Positions 9,001-17,104 of a DNA stretch of 64,000 nucleotides are shown piece after piece. The translations under genes and the position numbers were made by a program. Under the pieces are notes generated by a model. It did not search any database, was not told where the DNA came from, and worked only from the letters and a program-made list of their open reading frames with translations. The DNA comes from Deinococcus ficus. Its GTDB lineage: Bacteria; Deinococcota; Deinococci; Deinococcales; Deinococcaceae. The stretch spans positions 62,001-126,000 of the forward strand of contig NZ_CP021084.1 in assembly GCF_003444775.1 (NCBI RefSeq), read 5' to 3'. Each line of letters starts with the position of its first letter. The stretch's first letter is position 1.

Positions 9001-11141
9001 ACGTGATGAAACGAATCCTGGCATTTCAATCTGCTTGTCGGGCCCGTTTGAAGCAAAACGGCGCGAATGATATCCTTTTTGAGCACCTTGGTTTAGATGG
9101 ATTGTTCCACGATGAGTGCCACAGCCTCAAAAACTTGTATTCCGCACCCACGGCATTTGGAGAAACGCCCAAGTTCCTTGGTGGTGGTTCTGAGAGCAAT
9201 CGCGCGCTCGACGCAATGCATAAGGGGCGATATGTAAGATCAAAAGGCGGCAAAACTTACGGATTCTCGGCCAGTTGGGTCAAAAATTCGCCTATCGAAA
9301 TCAGCAGTATGATATCACAGATTTCGGATGACCTGCCTCAATACGGCCTGACCACCAATGAAGTTCTGATGGACCAGTATCTTAAAATAGAACCGCGCAT
9401 CATTACAACTCTGGAAGGGGACGTTGATGTCCGGCCGGCGGTTGTGGGATTCCAGCGCCTCAAGGAACTGAAGAGCATCATCGACTCCAAGGTCGTGGTC
9501 CGCACGGCGGCCGACCCTGAAGTGGTCACCCGCAGCGGCAAACTTCACGTGCCCAGGATGGTGGAGCGCGAAGTCACCTTCGACATGCACCCGGAGCAGC
9601 GTGACCTGTACCGTCAGCTGCGTCTTCAGGCGAGCTGCGCCAAGGGCAAGGACAGGGGAGAGGACCACACCTTCTCGGTCATGTGGCGCATGCGCAAACT
9701 CACGGCCGACCCGGCCCTGCTCGGGCTGAGCATCCCGAACCCCCGCTTCGAGGTGCTGGCCCGCGAGGCGCTGCGCGTCCGTGCCGAGGGGGGCAAGAGC
9801 CTGGCGTTCCTGTCGATCGGCGAGAAGGACGGGTCGTTCGAGCGGCTGAAGCAGACGCTGATCGACGCCGGGTACCCCGAGCACGAGATCGCCATTGTCA
9901 CGAGTGCCACGCACCGGTCGAGTGTCGACCGCCAGAACCTCGAGGACGCGTACAACTTCGGGGATCTCACGCTGATTCTCGGCAGTGAGGTGCTCGCCGA
10001 AGGGTTCAACCTCCAGCACGGCACCAAAGCGATCATTCACGGGGACATTCCCTGGAACCGGGAGGGGATCCGGCAGCGCAACGGCCGCGGCGGACGGCAG
10101 GGCAACAAGGAAGCGGAAGTCGAGTGCCTGTTCCTGCTCCAGAAGGGCAGCTTCGACACCATCACCTACACCGTCATGTCCGGCAAGGCCGGCTGGCAGG
10201 CGCAACTGGACGGGCAGCACGACGAGGCCATGAACACGGCGGCCGAGTTCGGCGCGGATGAACTCGCCATGCTGATGAGCGACGATCCCGAAGCCACGCG
10301 CCTGATGATCGAGAAGAAGAAAGAGGAACTGGCCGAACTGACCGGCCGGGCCGCGTTCAAACGCCGCCTGCAGGTCCTGTACAAGGCCTGGAACGCCCGC
10401 GGGCACCTCAAGACGACCATCGAGCGCGCGCAGCGCCGCAAGGACGGCTGGACGGCCCTGGACTACCTGAGGGTGGCGCACGCGCGCCGGCAGCACAGCA
10501 GCGCCGTGCGCGAGCTGGAAGCGCCGGAGGTCTTCGCGCTCAACCACCTGGTGAACTACCGGCAGCACATCGCCTGGGACTGCGGCCTGCCCTTCCACGC
10601 CGAGATGACGTTCACGCTGGACGACGCGCGGTACCGCATCAACCGCCTGGACCCCAACGAGGCCCTGTGCACCGCGGAAGGAGTGGGGACCACCGTCACC
10701 CTCGCCCTGCGTGACATCGCCCGCCGCGGGAGTGACTTCGCACCCTCAGACGCCCGCTTCGCGTATGACGAGAAGCCCGCCACGGAAGGCATGCAGCTGG
10801 CGCGCGTCACCATGCCCGGCAACGTGCCGGTGCAGGCGCTGCTCGCCGGCCGCGTCGACCCGACCCCGAAGCGCAACGAGGGCGTGGTGAGCGTGGTGGT
10901 CAACGGCAACGTCGTCGAGTCGGTGACCGGCACGAACACCGCCACGCTGCGCATGCACCTCAGCCGCGGCGCGACGCTGGTGCACTACCTCACGCAGGAG
11001 TCCAAGGAGGGGCTGGTCATCAGTCACGTCGTGGTGATCTGCCCCAACGACAAGCTGCACCAGAGCACGACTGGCCTGCTCCAGGACAGCCGGTTCCACC
11101 AGCGCCTGAAAGACATCGTGGAAACCGCACTCGCGGCCTGA
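6042..11141 (+). CDS. Giant N6-adenine methylase - SNF2-like helicase fusion (DarB-like)
   Basis: A 1699-residue protein. The N-terminal third carries adenine methyltransferase motif I (DPACGPGT, residues 149-156) and motif IV (NPPY, 212-215). The C-terminal half carries a SNF2/DEAD-type helicase: GLGKT (832-836), DECH (from 1024) and motif VI QRNGRGGRQG (from 1345). This pairing is typical of large plasmid and phage proteins such as P1 DarB, which protect entering DNA from restriction; that role is inferred. The start ATG 6042 follows a small hairpin. Codons for about residues 987-1133 (bases 9000-9440) are clearly poorer in GC than the rest, a likely recombination patch that includes the DECH motif. 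Confidence 0.88.
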   Translation: MLKSAVEHAVKDLCPLFLSNTHYASAPRLIKTQPDKRVEIVLNGDLLTGQHTYGVLTQPKLSPKPGAEPIGAEALDKTGEQARRKANDAARQELLKVTPDLKVLRRYSGGGGLGESINEYYTPGVVARAMLAACGEIRTDAKKPVTICDPACGPGTLLTHAPQNALLIGVELEKTSAAIAQHLLPHAHIVNQPFEAFHLGCADGLYDYVLVNPPYGPRAMRHLDDKHTSLNEHYFVLTSLRRVRHGDGVVTALVNLNLAGGKSHARWRTEVARMGRVVHTVMVPEGAFKASGASVSTVILTIQRHDLGVAEALSVLDDHEVRAVLDEYDSGVRFYAGESAYTQDEKGRYSIRNRYHPEFRLSDDVKMVQGNFDQPTYPGEVMADAARLALIRAQVTAELKTKVTLNTVLGIIGKKYGDARLKEARGEAAQASPSAIPYGQRSPDGNWIMTAAGWKPTDNFSRPEVADALQVANMLATLLRDLAAEKDTRHVRRVLEKLHREYRGKHGPYPRQRLARLTGRFSSLGLLLTHLNEEGDLTLPRQESDQLNFTGTPAEVAQQLADLMLLTEDSLMEHTGVSRAEAEALLTPYCFTGEIWIKEGVYYSGNAIFKSRQARTDAALHRGARQQALLRQADEFLRRIKTVTLQDIKVSPRDPIIPENALEAWVNHYLGCVDRDGKRAMIVTRVSGAVKFILRARQEKSDNLQMRKQVDETAARDLMFFLNHNTRLARIEGASDMSREEYRAERAAAMEEARDYEERVTMNFQSWLPGSGYADEVVQCYNQTRAAHISPAGITDPLPLDDWKGPALHPYQAMDVRAMAATNGMICGYDVGLGKTFACLALVAYLRRLGLVTRPAVIVPAGLISNWSVNAALALPSWRVLTVGMSPVLNPDGTQKHKTRRDGSLMLNEHGQPIPVWSEDSTATRRLKLAQVAAGQADLVIMSREAFTSVPMTEENRDHYIRTDEQYLKRIESQESYDARGRKPKHDVMKRILAFQSACRARLKQNGANDILFEHLGLDGLFHDECHSLKNLYSAPTAFGETPKFLGGGSESNRALDAMHKGRYVRSKGGKTYGFSASWVKNSPIEISSMISQISDDLPQYGLTTNEVLMDQYLKIEPRIITTLEGDVDVRPAVVGFQRLKELKSIIDSKVVVRTAADPEVVTRSGKLHVPRMVEREVTFDMHPEQRDLYRQLRLQASCAKGKDRGEDHTFSVMWRMRKLTADPALLGLSIPNPRFEVLAREALRVRAEGGKSLAFLSIGEKDGSFERLKQTLIDAGYPEHEIAIVTSATHRSSVDRQNLEDAYNFGDLTLILGSEVLAEGFNLQHGTKAIIHGDIPWNREGIRQRNGRGGRQGNKEAEVECLFLLQKGSFDTITYTVMSGKAGWQAQLDGQHDEAMNTAAEFGADELAMLMSDDPEATRLMIEKKKEELAELTGRAAFKRRLQVLYKAWNARGHLKTTIERAQRRKDGWTALDYLRVAHARRQHSSAVRELEAPEVFALNHLVNYRQHIAWDCGLPFHAEMTFTLDDARYRINRLDPNEALCTAEGVGTTVTLALRDIARRGSDFAPSDARFAYDEKPATEGMQLARVTMPGNVPVQALLAGRVDPTPKRNEGVVSVVVNGNVVESVTGTNTATLRMHLSRGATLVHYLTQESKEGLVISHVVVICPNDKLHQSTTGLLQDSRFHQRLKDIVETALAA

Positions 11142-11171
11142 CCCGTCCGGGCCGCCAAGTCAACCGCGTTT

Positions 11172-11191
11172 CACCCCGCCTCGGCGGGGTG
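11172..11191 (+). terminator. GC-rich hairpin after the methylase-helicase gene
   Basis: CACCCCGCC and GGCGGGGTG form a 9-bp self-complement with TC between them, 31 bases after the stop. No T-run follows, so termination is uncertain. It shares the TTTCACCCC left arm with the hairpin at 6016. Confidence 0.4.
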
Positions 11192-11271
11192 GGCGTGTGT
11201 TGTCGGTGTTCCCTTCCTCCCCAGACGGGCAGTTCCCCTGCTCCGTTCACCCCCTGCCCAGGAGTTCCGCC

Positions 11272-11781
11272 GTGTCCAATTCACCTCCAGAACGCGCCGC
11301 GACGTTGCGTTCCGCCTCCGTTCCCCTCGCGCACCTTCCGGTCTTCATCGCCCCTGACCCGCTTCACCCGGCCCAGCTGACCGTCACCGGGCGGCAGGGC
11401 ACGCCGTACAAGGGCGTCCGCGTCACGCTCCGGCACAGCAGTGAGGCGGATGACCTCGCCCGGGAACTGCCGGCGCATCTGCTCGTTCCGCCGGTGTGGG
11501 AGACCGCGCCGCCCGAGGCGCACACGTTCGCGTGGGTCAACGGGTACCTCACGGCGCGGCGGTACACGCTGCCGCGAGGGGGCATCTTCACGCCTGCCCG
11601 GCTGCTCCACCCGGACGCGCTGCCCAACCCCTACGCCGACGACGGGGAGAAGGCCGCCTTCCGCGCCGGCCTGGCCGCGTACCTCTCAGCGGTGCACGAG
11701 AACGTCGCCCGCAACCAGCCGCAGCCCCCGGCCCCCATTCCCATGCCGCCGCCGCTTCCTGCCCCCACACAGGCGTCCTAA
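11272..11781 (+). CDS. Protein of unknown function
   Basis: GTG 11272 is chosen because CAGGAG lies 7 bases upstream; codons before it would run through the hairpin at 11172. The 169-residue product is soluble, ends in a Pro-rich tail (PPAPIPMPPPLPAP), and has central strands such as HTFAWVNGYLTARRYTLPRGG. No family is recognised. It ends 11 bases before the ParB-like gene and is probably co-transcribed with it. Confidence 0.75.
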   Translation: MSNSPPERAATLRSASVPLAHLPVFIAPDPLHPAQLTVTGRQGTPYKGVRVTLRHSSEADDLARELPAHLLVPPVWETAPPEAHTFAWVNGYLTARRYTLPRGGIFTPARLLHPDALPNPYADDGEKAAFRAGLAAYLSAVHENVARNQPQPPAPIPMPPPLPAPTQAS

Positions 11782-11792
11782 GGAGCCCTGCC

Positions 11793-12746
11793 ATGTCCGA
11801 TCAACGCACCCTGTTCGACTCGCCTCTGGCGCTCACGATCCAGAACGTCCCGACCGACCGCATCAAACCCGGGGACAAGAAGAACCTCATCCCGTCCATC
11901 AACAAGGTGGGCATCCTGCAGGCCATCCTGCTCAAGCCCAGCCTGGACCCGGAGTTCGAGTACGAGATCGTGGACGGCTCACGGCGGCACCACACCGCCA
12001 TGACGTACAAGCTGCCCACCGTCAACGCCCTGGTCACCGACGGCAGCAGCGCGCAGATCGCCGCTGCACGCGCCATCGCCAACACCGCCCGCAGCCCCAA
12101 CCCTGTCCAGGAGGCCATCGCCTGGCGTGAAGTGATGGCCGAGGGGATCTACGCCGACGTGCAGTCCCTCGCGCGGGACCTGGGCGTGCCGGTCAAGCTC
12201 GTCAAGAAGCGCCTGAAGCTCGCCACCCTGCCAGCGCCGATGCTCGACGACCTGCAAAACAACAAGCTCGCGGAAGGCACGGCCGAGCGCATCAGCCGCC
12301 TGGACACCAACTACCGCGCGCTGGCCCTGGAGGCCTACCGGACCGTCACGCAGGACGGCACGCGCTTTACCGACGACCACCTGCAGGACATCCGCCGGCG
12401 CAAGAGTGACGAAACCAAAGGGGCGGTCCTCGGCGTGCTCGACCAGATCAGCATCATCCAGCCGCTGATCGCGCTCTCGCCCGCCACCGTGCTCGCCGAG
12501 CAGGTGCGCAGCATGGCCCGGGACCGCGGCGTCACCCTTGACGACCTCGCCCGCGAACTCGGCATCCGCCTCCCGGACAGCCCGCAGGCCGCCGCGCCGG
12601 TCACCCCGGGCCAGGTGGCCGCCCCGGCCGAGCAGCCTGCGCCGGCCTTCACGGAGGAACCCTGGGACTTCGGGGTGCCCCTGACGACCCCGGCGGCCGC
12701 GGCGGACCTGCCCGCTGAATTCGGCTTGAACGTCAACAACATCTGA
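11793..12746 (+). CDS. ParB/Spo0J-family nuclease-like or partition protein
   Basis: ATG 11793 follows AAGGAG. The 317-residue protein starts with a ParB N-terminal domain (IPSINKVGILQAILLKPS, EYEIVDGSRRHHTA, then SPNPVQEAIAW) and continues with a helix-turn-helix (SLARDLGVPVKLVKKRLKLA). The C-terminus is Ala/Pro-rich. ParB proteins bind plasmid sites for partition. No ParA gene lies beside it, so it may act as a regulator, work with a ParA elsewhere, or belong to the PRTRC set, which normally includes a ParB-like member. Confidence 0.85.
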   Translation: MSDQRTLFDSPLALTIQNVPTDRIKPGDKKNLIPSINKVGILQAILLKPSLDPEFEYEIVDGSRRHHTAMTYKLPTVNALVTDGSSAQIAAARAIANTARSPNPVQEAIAWREVMAEGIYADVQSLARDLGVPVKLVKKRLKLATLPAPMLDDLQNNKLAEGTAERISRLDTNYRALALEAYRTVTQDGTRFTDDHLQDIRRRKSDETKGAVLGVLDQISIIQPLIALSPATVLAEQVRSMARDRGVTLDDLARELGIRLPDSPQAAAPVTPGQVAAPAEQPAPAFTEEPWDFGVPLTTPAAAADLPAEFGLNVNNI

Positions 12747-12807
12747 GCGCCGGGGCGCGCCGGGCTTCCCGCGCGCCTCGCCGTCCTTCCCGTTCCAAGG
12801 AGTCCGC

Positions 12808-13542
12808 ATGACCCTCAGCAAACGCACCCCGACCAGTTCCGTTCCGCCCTCTGCGATCTGGCATGCCGGCATGCTCGCCAAGGGCGGCGCCCGGCAGTGC
12901 GGAAGTGGACGCACGGCCGGCAGCATCTACGTGGAGGCCGGGCAGCCATGCGGCGGGATTCCCGTCGAGCAGTTCCTCACCGACGCGCCCTGGTCGGTCG
13001 ATCCCGACCAGATCCACATCACGCCGATGGGCGTGACCCTCCTCGAAAAAGACGGGGTGACGCACATCCTCGACTGGGTGGGCAGCGAGCATTACGAGTA
13101 CCCTGCGGACTTCATCGAGGAGGCGCGGCGGATGGGGGTCTCGCGCAAGATTCCTGTCGGCACCAACCTGTCGGGCATCACGCCGCAGAGCACCATCATG
13201 CTGCTGCACAAGCGCGGCAGCGTCCGGAATGCCCGGGCGGTCAGCGCCGCGTCGTCCATGCTGTGCCCGAGTGGGCAGCACAAACGCGGGGAGGACTGCG
13301 CAGGGCTGCACTGGGTGATCCCCGGGCAGGGCGGCACCACCCGGCGGCAGCTGACCTGCGGGACGTATGAGGTCACGCCCCTGCCGCCCCACGCCCCGGA
13401 CCCGGAGTATGTCCCGGCCATCTTCATGGTGATTCCCATCAGCGCCCTGACGATCATCCGCAATCACGACGGCAGCATCAGCGCCCAGGCCCAGAACGCA
13501 GTGGAGCGCTCAGGCTTCATGCCCGTCATCGTCGATCTGTAA
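12808..13542 (+). CDS. Protein of unknown function
   Basis: ATG 12808 is preceded by AAGGAG. The 244-residue product has no signal peptide or clear membrane segment. Visible features are a beta-rich central part (HITPMGVTLLEKDGVTHILD), two Cys-containing loops (MLCPSGQHKRGEDC, LTCGTYE) and the segment VPAIFMVIPISALTIIRNHDG near the C-terminus. The family is not recognised. It lies in a run of same-strand genes each with its own AGGAG site, downstream of parB. Confidence 0.75.
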   Translation: MTLSKRTPTSSVPPSAIWHAGMLAKGGARQCGSGRTAGSIYVEAGQPCGGIPVEQFLTDAPWSVDPDQIHITPMGVTLLEKDGVTHILDWVGSEHYEYPADFIEEARRMGVSRKIPVGTNLSGITPQSTIMLLHKRGSVRNARAVSAASSMLCPSGQHKRGEDCAGLHWVIPGQGGTTRRQLTCGTYEVTPLPPHAPDPEYVPAIFMVIPISALTIIRNHDGSISAQAQNAVERSGFMPVIVDL

Positions 13543-13549
13543 TCCCGCA

Positions 13550-13573
13550 GAGGAGAGCCGCGCCGCTCTCCTC
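13550..13573 (+). terminator. Hairpin terminator candidate after the 12808-13542 gene
   Basis: GAGGAGAGC (13550-13558) pairs with GCTCTCCTC (13565-13573), a 9-bp stem with a 6-base loop, followed by TTGCCTT. Confidence 0.5.
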
Positions 13574-13601
13574 TTGCCTTGCATTCCCCCAGGAGCCTGC
13601 C

Positions 13602-14234
13602 ATGACCGTCCCCGCAGTCCAGAACGTCCCGAAACCCACCCACAGCCCGTGGGGCACCGTGCAGCGCGCCAGTGAAGTCGTCCCGGGCGTGTGGAGCGTC
13701 AGCACTGCCGGGCACGGCGGCCTGTTCATCGCGCCGGAGCTCAACGCTCAAATTCCCGAGCACGTGCGCGACGCGCAGGGCTGGTACGAGGAGGACGAGC
13801 AGTGGTGCGTGCCCTGGGTGCTGCTCGGCCTGCCTCCGCGTCCGTACTGGGCGCCCGGCACCGACCCGGCCCGGGACGCCCTGAAGCACCACCTGCCGGA
13901 CCTGTACGAAGCCCACTACGGCGTAACGCTGCAACCCGGCGAGAGCCTCACCCGCGACCGGGAGACCTTCCTCGCCGCGCACCAGCAGGACTTCATCGTC
14001 TGGAGTGCGCTTGGCGCGCACGCGCACCCGAACATCGCGCCTGGGACGTGCGGCGTCATCGCCTCCCGCGGAGGCGTGGGCACGCCCACCGAGGAGCGGC
14101 GGTACTTCCTGATCAGCGCGGAGCGGTACGCGGCGCTGCAGCAGGCCCAGCGGTTCGGGTGCGTGGTCACCGACGAGTTCACGCCCGCCTCTCCTGAGTT
14201 CCTGGCACTGACCGAAATCACCCACCTGTCGTGA
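13602..14234 (+). CDS. DUF7007-like protein
   Basis: ATG 13602 follows CAGGAGCCTGCC. The N-terminal half (HSPWGTVQRASEVVPGVW, STAGHGG, GWYEEDEQWCVPWV) matches my recollection of the DUF7007 family from plasmids and integrative elements: a small domain with the HSPWG start and the WYEED-W pair. The function of that family is not known. The 210-residue protein is soluble. The next gene follows after 12 bases. Confidence 0.75.
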   Translation: MTVPAVQNVPKPTHSPWGTVQRASEVVPGVWSVSTAGHGGLFIAPELNAQIPEHVRDAQGWYEEDEQWCVPWVLLGLPPRPYWAPGTDPARDALKHHLPDLYEAHYGVTLQPGESLTRDRETFLAAHQQDFIVWSALGAHAHPNIAPGTCGVIASRGGVGTPTEERRYFLISAERYAALQQAQRFGCVVTDEFTPASPEFLALTEITHLS

Positions 14235-14246
14235 CCATGGTCTGAG

Positions 14247-14909
14247 ATGCAGCCTGATGTCACCCGGCCTGACGCCGTCTTCCTGATCAACCTGGTGTCG
14301 CGGTACGCCAAAGACCCCGCGTACGGGCATGGCGACCGCGCAGCGCTGTACAGCGTCAAGGCCAGCGGCATCCGGCAGCTGTGCCGGGACGGCCGGCTGC
14401 GCGCGACCGAGCTGCACGAAGGCCGGTGGGCCCTGGCGGACCGGTTGGGTGCTCAGTCCCTGCCCGAGTGGCTGGCGTCGAGCCTCCAGGCGTCGGAGTT
14501 CGCGGCCGAACCGCTCGACGTCCAGGTCCTGGAGGCACACCAGGTCACGCCATTCCACCTGGGCATCCCGAACGTCACGCCGCGCACCTCCTGGCCTGAC
14601 CTCTCGGCGTCGCAGCGGTCTCAGCTGCATCCCCGGGGGTCATGGCTGGTCAGTTTCGCCGTTCCAGGTGAGACGCACGCCTGCCTGCACCAGCCGTACT
14701 GGCAGGTCATGGACTGGCTGCCGATGCCGCCTGTCACGACCGCGCGGCTGGACATCGGCCGCTACGGCGAGCCGCCCAGCGACGACGAACGCCGGCAGTG
14801 GCCACTGCCGCGCGTGCTGCAGGCCCTGAACGTCTCACCGCATCACCGCCGGTTCTTTCCGGGCCGCCTGCGCCGCACGGCCCGGGAACCGCCCGTGCCT
14901 GCGGACTGA
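14247..14909 (+). CDS. Protein of unknown function
   Basis: A 220-residue product starting with ATG 14247, 12 bases after the previous stop, with weak ribosome-site complementarity (TCTGAG), so coupling to the preceding gene is possible. The sequence has helices at the start (FLINLVSRYAKDPAYG), a possible helix-turn-helix-like stretch (VKASGIRQLCRDGRLRATEL) and a basic C-terminal tail (FFPGRLRRTAREP). No family is recognised. It ends 58 bases before the transporter operon. Confidence 0.7.
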   Translation: MQPDVTRPDAVFLINLVSRYAKDPAYGHGDRAALYSVKASGIRQLCRDGRLRATELHEGRWALADRLGAQSLPEWLASSLQASEFAAEPLDVQVLEAHQVTPFHLGIPNVTPRTSWPDLSASQRSQLHPRGSWLVSFAVPGETHACLHQPYWQVMDWLPMPPVTTARLDIGRYGEPPSDDERRQWPLPRVLQALNVSPHHRRFFPGRLRRTAREPPVPAD

Positions 14910-14967
14910 CCACACTCACGCCCGTCCACCCTCCGCCCCTTCTACAGCCACGACTCGGGAGTTCCTC

Positions 14968-16122
14968 ATGCGCAAAAACATTCTGCTGACCCTGTCCATC
15001 GCCCTCGCCACCACGGCCTCTGCGCAGTCCACCATCAAGATCGGCGTCATCACGTCCGTTACCGGCCGTTTCGCCGAGTTCGGAAAGATGCAGCTGGCCG
15101 GGTTCAAGGTCGGCGCGGCCGAAGTCAACCGCAAAGGCGGCATCGGCGGCCGCAAGATCGAACTGGTCATCGAGGACAACGCCTCGGACGTCAATAAGGG
15201 CCTGGCCGCCGCGGAGCGCCTGGTCAATGCCGGCGTGCCGCTGGTAATCAACGAGTACAGCAGCTCTCTCGTCAAGGCGCAGGCGCAGTACCTGGCCCGG
15301 CAGAAGGTGCCGAACCTGGTGATCACGTCCAGCGGCGACGACATCACCCAGCCGGGCAGCGAGTACACCTTCCGCCTCAACCAGCCGGCCACCGAGTACG
15401 CCCGCGTGATCCTGAACATCTTCCGCGAGAAGAAGTTCAAGACCATGGCAGTGATTGCCGGGACCGGCGCGTTCGAGAAGAGCGTTGCCGACGCCGCTCA
15501 GGTGATCGCCCGGCAGTACGGCATCACCATCGTGGAAGACCAGCGGTACGACAAGGGTCTGACGGACTTCCGGCCCGTGCTCAACCGCATCAAGGCCAAG
15601 AACCCCGACGGTCTGCTGATGGTCTCCTACGCCGAGGACAGCGTGGCCCTGATGCGTCAGGCGCGCGAGGTCGGGGTCAAGCCCCGCCTGTTCGCTGGCG
15701 GGGCGGCCGGCTTTGCCCTGCCGGAGTTCATCAAGGACAGCGGCAGCGCCGCGGAGAGCGTCATCACCGCCACCGCCTGGATTCCGCAGCTGCGCTACCC
15801 GGGCGTGCAGAAGCTCAACATCGACCTGAAAAAAGCCCTGAACGGCGCCGACCCCAGCTACCACGCCGCGCAGGCGTACGCGGGCGTAATCGTCGCGGCC
15901 GAGGCAATCCGCCGGGCCGGCAGCACCGACCGCGAGAAGGTCAAGGTGGCCCTCAACGGCCTGAACATGCAGACCGCCTTCGGCCCGGTGCAGTTCAAGG
16001 ACTTCGACGGCTTCCGTAACCAGAACCCCCTCGCGATGGTCGCGCAGCAGGTCCAGGGCGGCCGGTTCGTTCCCATCTACCCGAAGAGCGTCGTGCCCAA
16101 AGCCATCAAGTTCGAACGGTAA
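14968..16122 (+). CDS. Branched-chain amino-acid ABC transporter, periplasmic substrate-binding protein
   Basis: ATG 14968 follows CGGGAG. A signal peptide (MRKNILLTLSIALATTASA) is followed by a type I periplasmic binding protein of the Leu/Ile/Val family: IKIGVITSVTGRFAEFG, LVIEDNASD, and VINEYSSSLV at the ligand cleft. The length (384) is normal. It delivers an amino acid or amide-like ligand to the permeases coded next; the exact substrate cannot be read from sequence. It is the first gene of a five-gene liv operon, with a hairpin between it and livH that may lower downstream expression. Confidence 0.92.
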   Translation: MRKNILLTLSIALATTASAQSTIKIGVITSVTGRFAEFGKMQLAGFKVGAAEVNRKGGIGGRKIELVIEDNASDVNKGLAAAERLVNAGVPLVINEYSSSLVKAQAQYLARQKVPNLVITSSGDDITQPGSEYTFRLNQPATEYARVILNIFREKKFKTMAVIAGTGAFEKSVADAAQVIARQYGITIVEDQRYDKGLTDFRPVLNRIKAKNPDGLLMVSYAEDSVALMRQAREVGVKPRLFAGGAAGFALPEFIKDSGSAAESVITATAWIPQLRYPGVQKLNIDLKKALNGADPSYHAAQAYAGVIVAAEAIRRAGSTDREKVKVALNGLNMQTAFGPVQFKDFDGFRNQNPLAMVAQQVQGGRFVPIYPKSVVPKAIKFER

Positions 16123-16159
16123 CGCCGCGCGCAGCGCCGCTCCGCACACCACCGCCACC

Positions 16160-16194
16160 ACCGGGGAATGCCGCGCAGGACTGCGTTCCCCGGT
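16160..16194 (+). terminator. Hairpin between binding-protein gene and livH (attenuator-like)
   Basis: ACCGGGGAA (16160-16168) pairs with TTCCCCGGT (16186-16194), a 9-bp stem around a 17-base loop, followed by CGTCTT. It lies inside the operon, a usual place for partial termination or mRNA stabilisation after an abundant binding-protein cistron. Confidence 0.5.
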
Positions 16195-16216
16195 CGTCTT
16201 GCCTCAAGGAGTCCAC

Positions 16217-17104
16217 ATGGATCAAGTGGCCGTCACAGCGTTCTTTCAGACCCTGGTTCAGGGCCTGCTGACCGGGGGGCTCTACGCCCTGATCGGCACC
16301 GGCCTGAGCCTGATCTTCGGCGTGATGAAAGTCATCAACTTCGCCCACGGCGACTTTCTCGCCATCGGCATGTTCGTCAGCCTCGCCCTGTTCAAGATGT
16401 TCAACATCGACCCCTACTTGAGTCTGCTGGTCGCGGCACCGGCAGGATTCGCGCTGGGGTACGTCCTGCAGCGCCTGGTGCTCACGCGCCTGGGTGACCG
16501 TCTCGGCGAGGGCAGCATGCTCGCGACCCTGGGCCTGGGGTTGATCATCAGCAACACGCTGCTGCTGGGCTTCGGCGCGCAGCCGCAGAGCATCAACGTC
16601 CCTTACGCCACGAACACGTTCGCGTTCGCCGGGGTGCAGGTCAGTGTGCCGCTGCTCATCGCCGGCCTGGGCACCCTCGCCGTAATCGCTGCCCTCAACG
16701 TCCTGCTCTACCGCACCGAACTCGGCCGCGCCATTCGTGCCACGGCGCAGAACCCGCTCGGGGCGGAGCTGCAGGGCGTGAAGACCAGCAACATCCAGGC
16801 GATCGTGTTCGGGATGGGCGTGGCCTTCGCCGCCATCGCCGGGGTGCTGCTGATGCCGCTGCTGTACGCCTTTCCCACGGTGGGGGAGAACTACACCACC
16901 AAGGCCTTTATCGTCACGGTGCTCGGCGGCCTCGGGAACCTCCCCGGCGCGCTCGTGGGCGGGCTGGTGCTGGGCGTGATCGAGTCGCTCGGCGCGTTCT
17001 ACGTGAACAACAACTACCGCGACGCGTACGGTCTCGTCGCGTTCCTGCTGGTGCTGCTGCTGCGCCCGGAAGGCCTGTTCGGGAAGACGGTGAAGCGCGT
17101 ATGA
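16217..17104 (+). CDS. livH: Branched-chain amino-acid ABC transporter permease (LivH type)
   Basis: ATG 16217 has AAGGAG upstream and is preferred over a TTG 18 bases earlier. The 295-residue protein has about eight membrane helices and the LivH signature (GLYALIGTGLSLIFGVMKVINFAHGDF). The EAA-like loop facing the ATPase is TAQNPLGAELQGV. It pairs with LivM to form the inner-membrane channel. Its stop overlaps the livM start by four bases. Confidence 0.92.
   Translation: MDQVAVTAFFQTLVQGLLTGGLYALIGTGLSLIFGVMKVINFAHGDFLAIGMFVSLALFKMFNIDPYLSLLVAAPAGFALGYVLQRLVLTRLGDRLGEGSMLATLGLGLIISNTLLLGFGAQPQSINVPYATNTFAFAGVQVSVPLLIAGLGTLAVIAALNVLLYRTELGRAIRATAQNPLGAELQGVKTSNIQAIVFGMGVAFAAIAGVLLMPLLYAFPTVGENYTTKAFIVTVLGGLGNLPGALVGGLVLGVIESLGAFYVNNNYRDAYGLVAFLLVLLLRPEGLFGKTVKRV

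Noticed and set aside
11793..12746. Naming the ParB-like gene as the PRTRC ParB or as the partition ParB
   Set aside because: No ParA next to it and shorter than PRTRC ParB as I know it; evidence does not decide between them.
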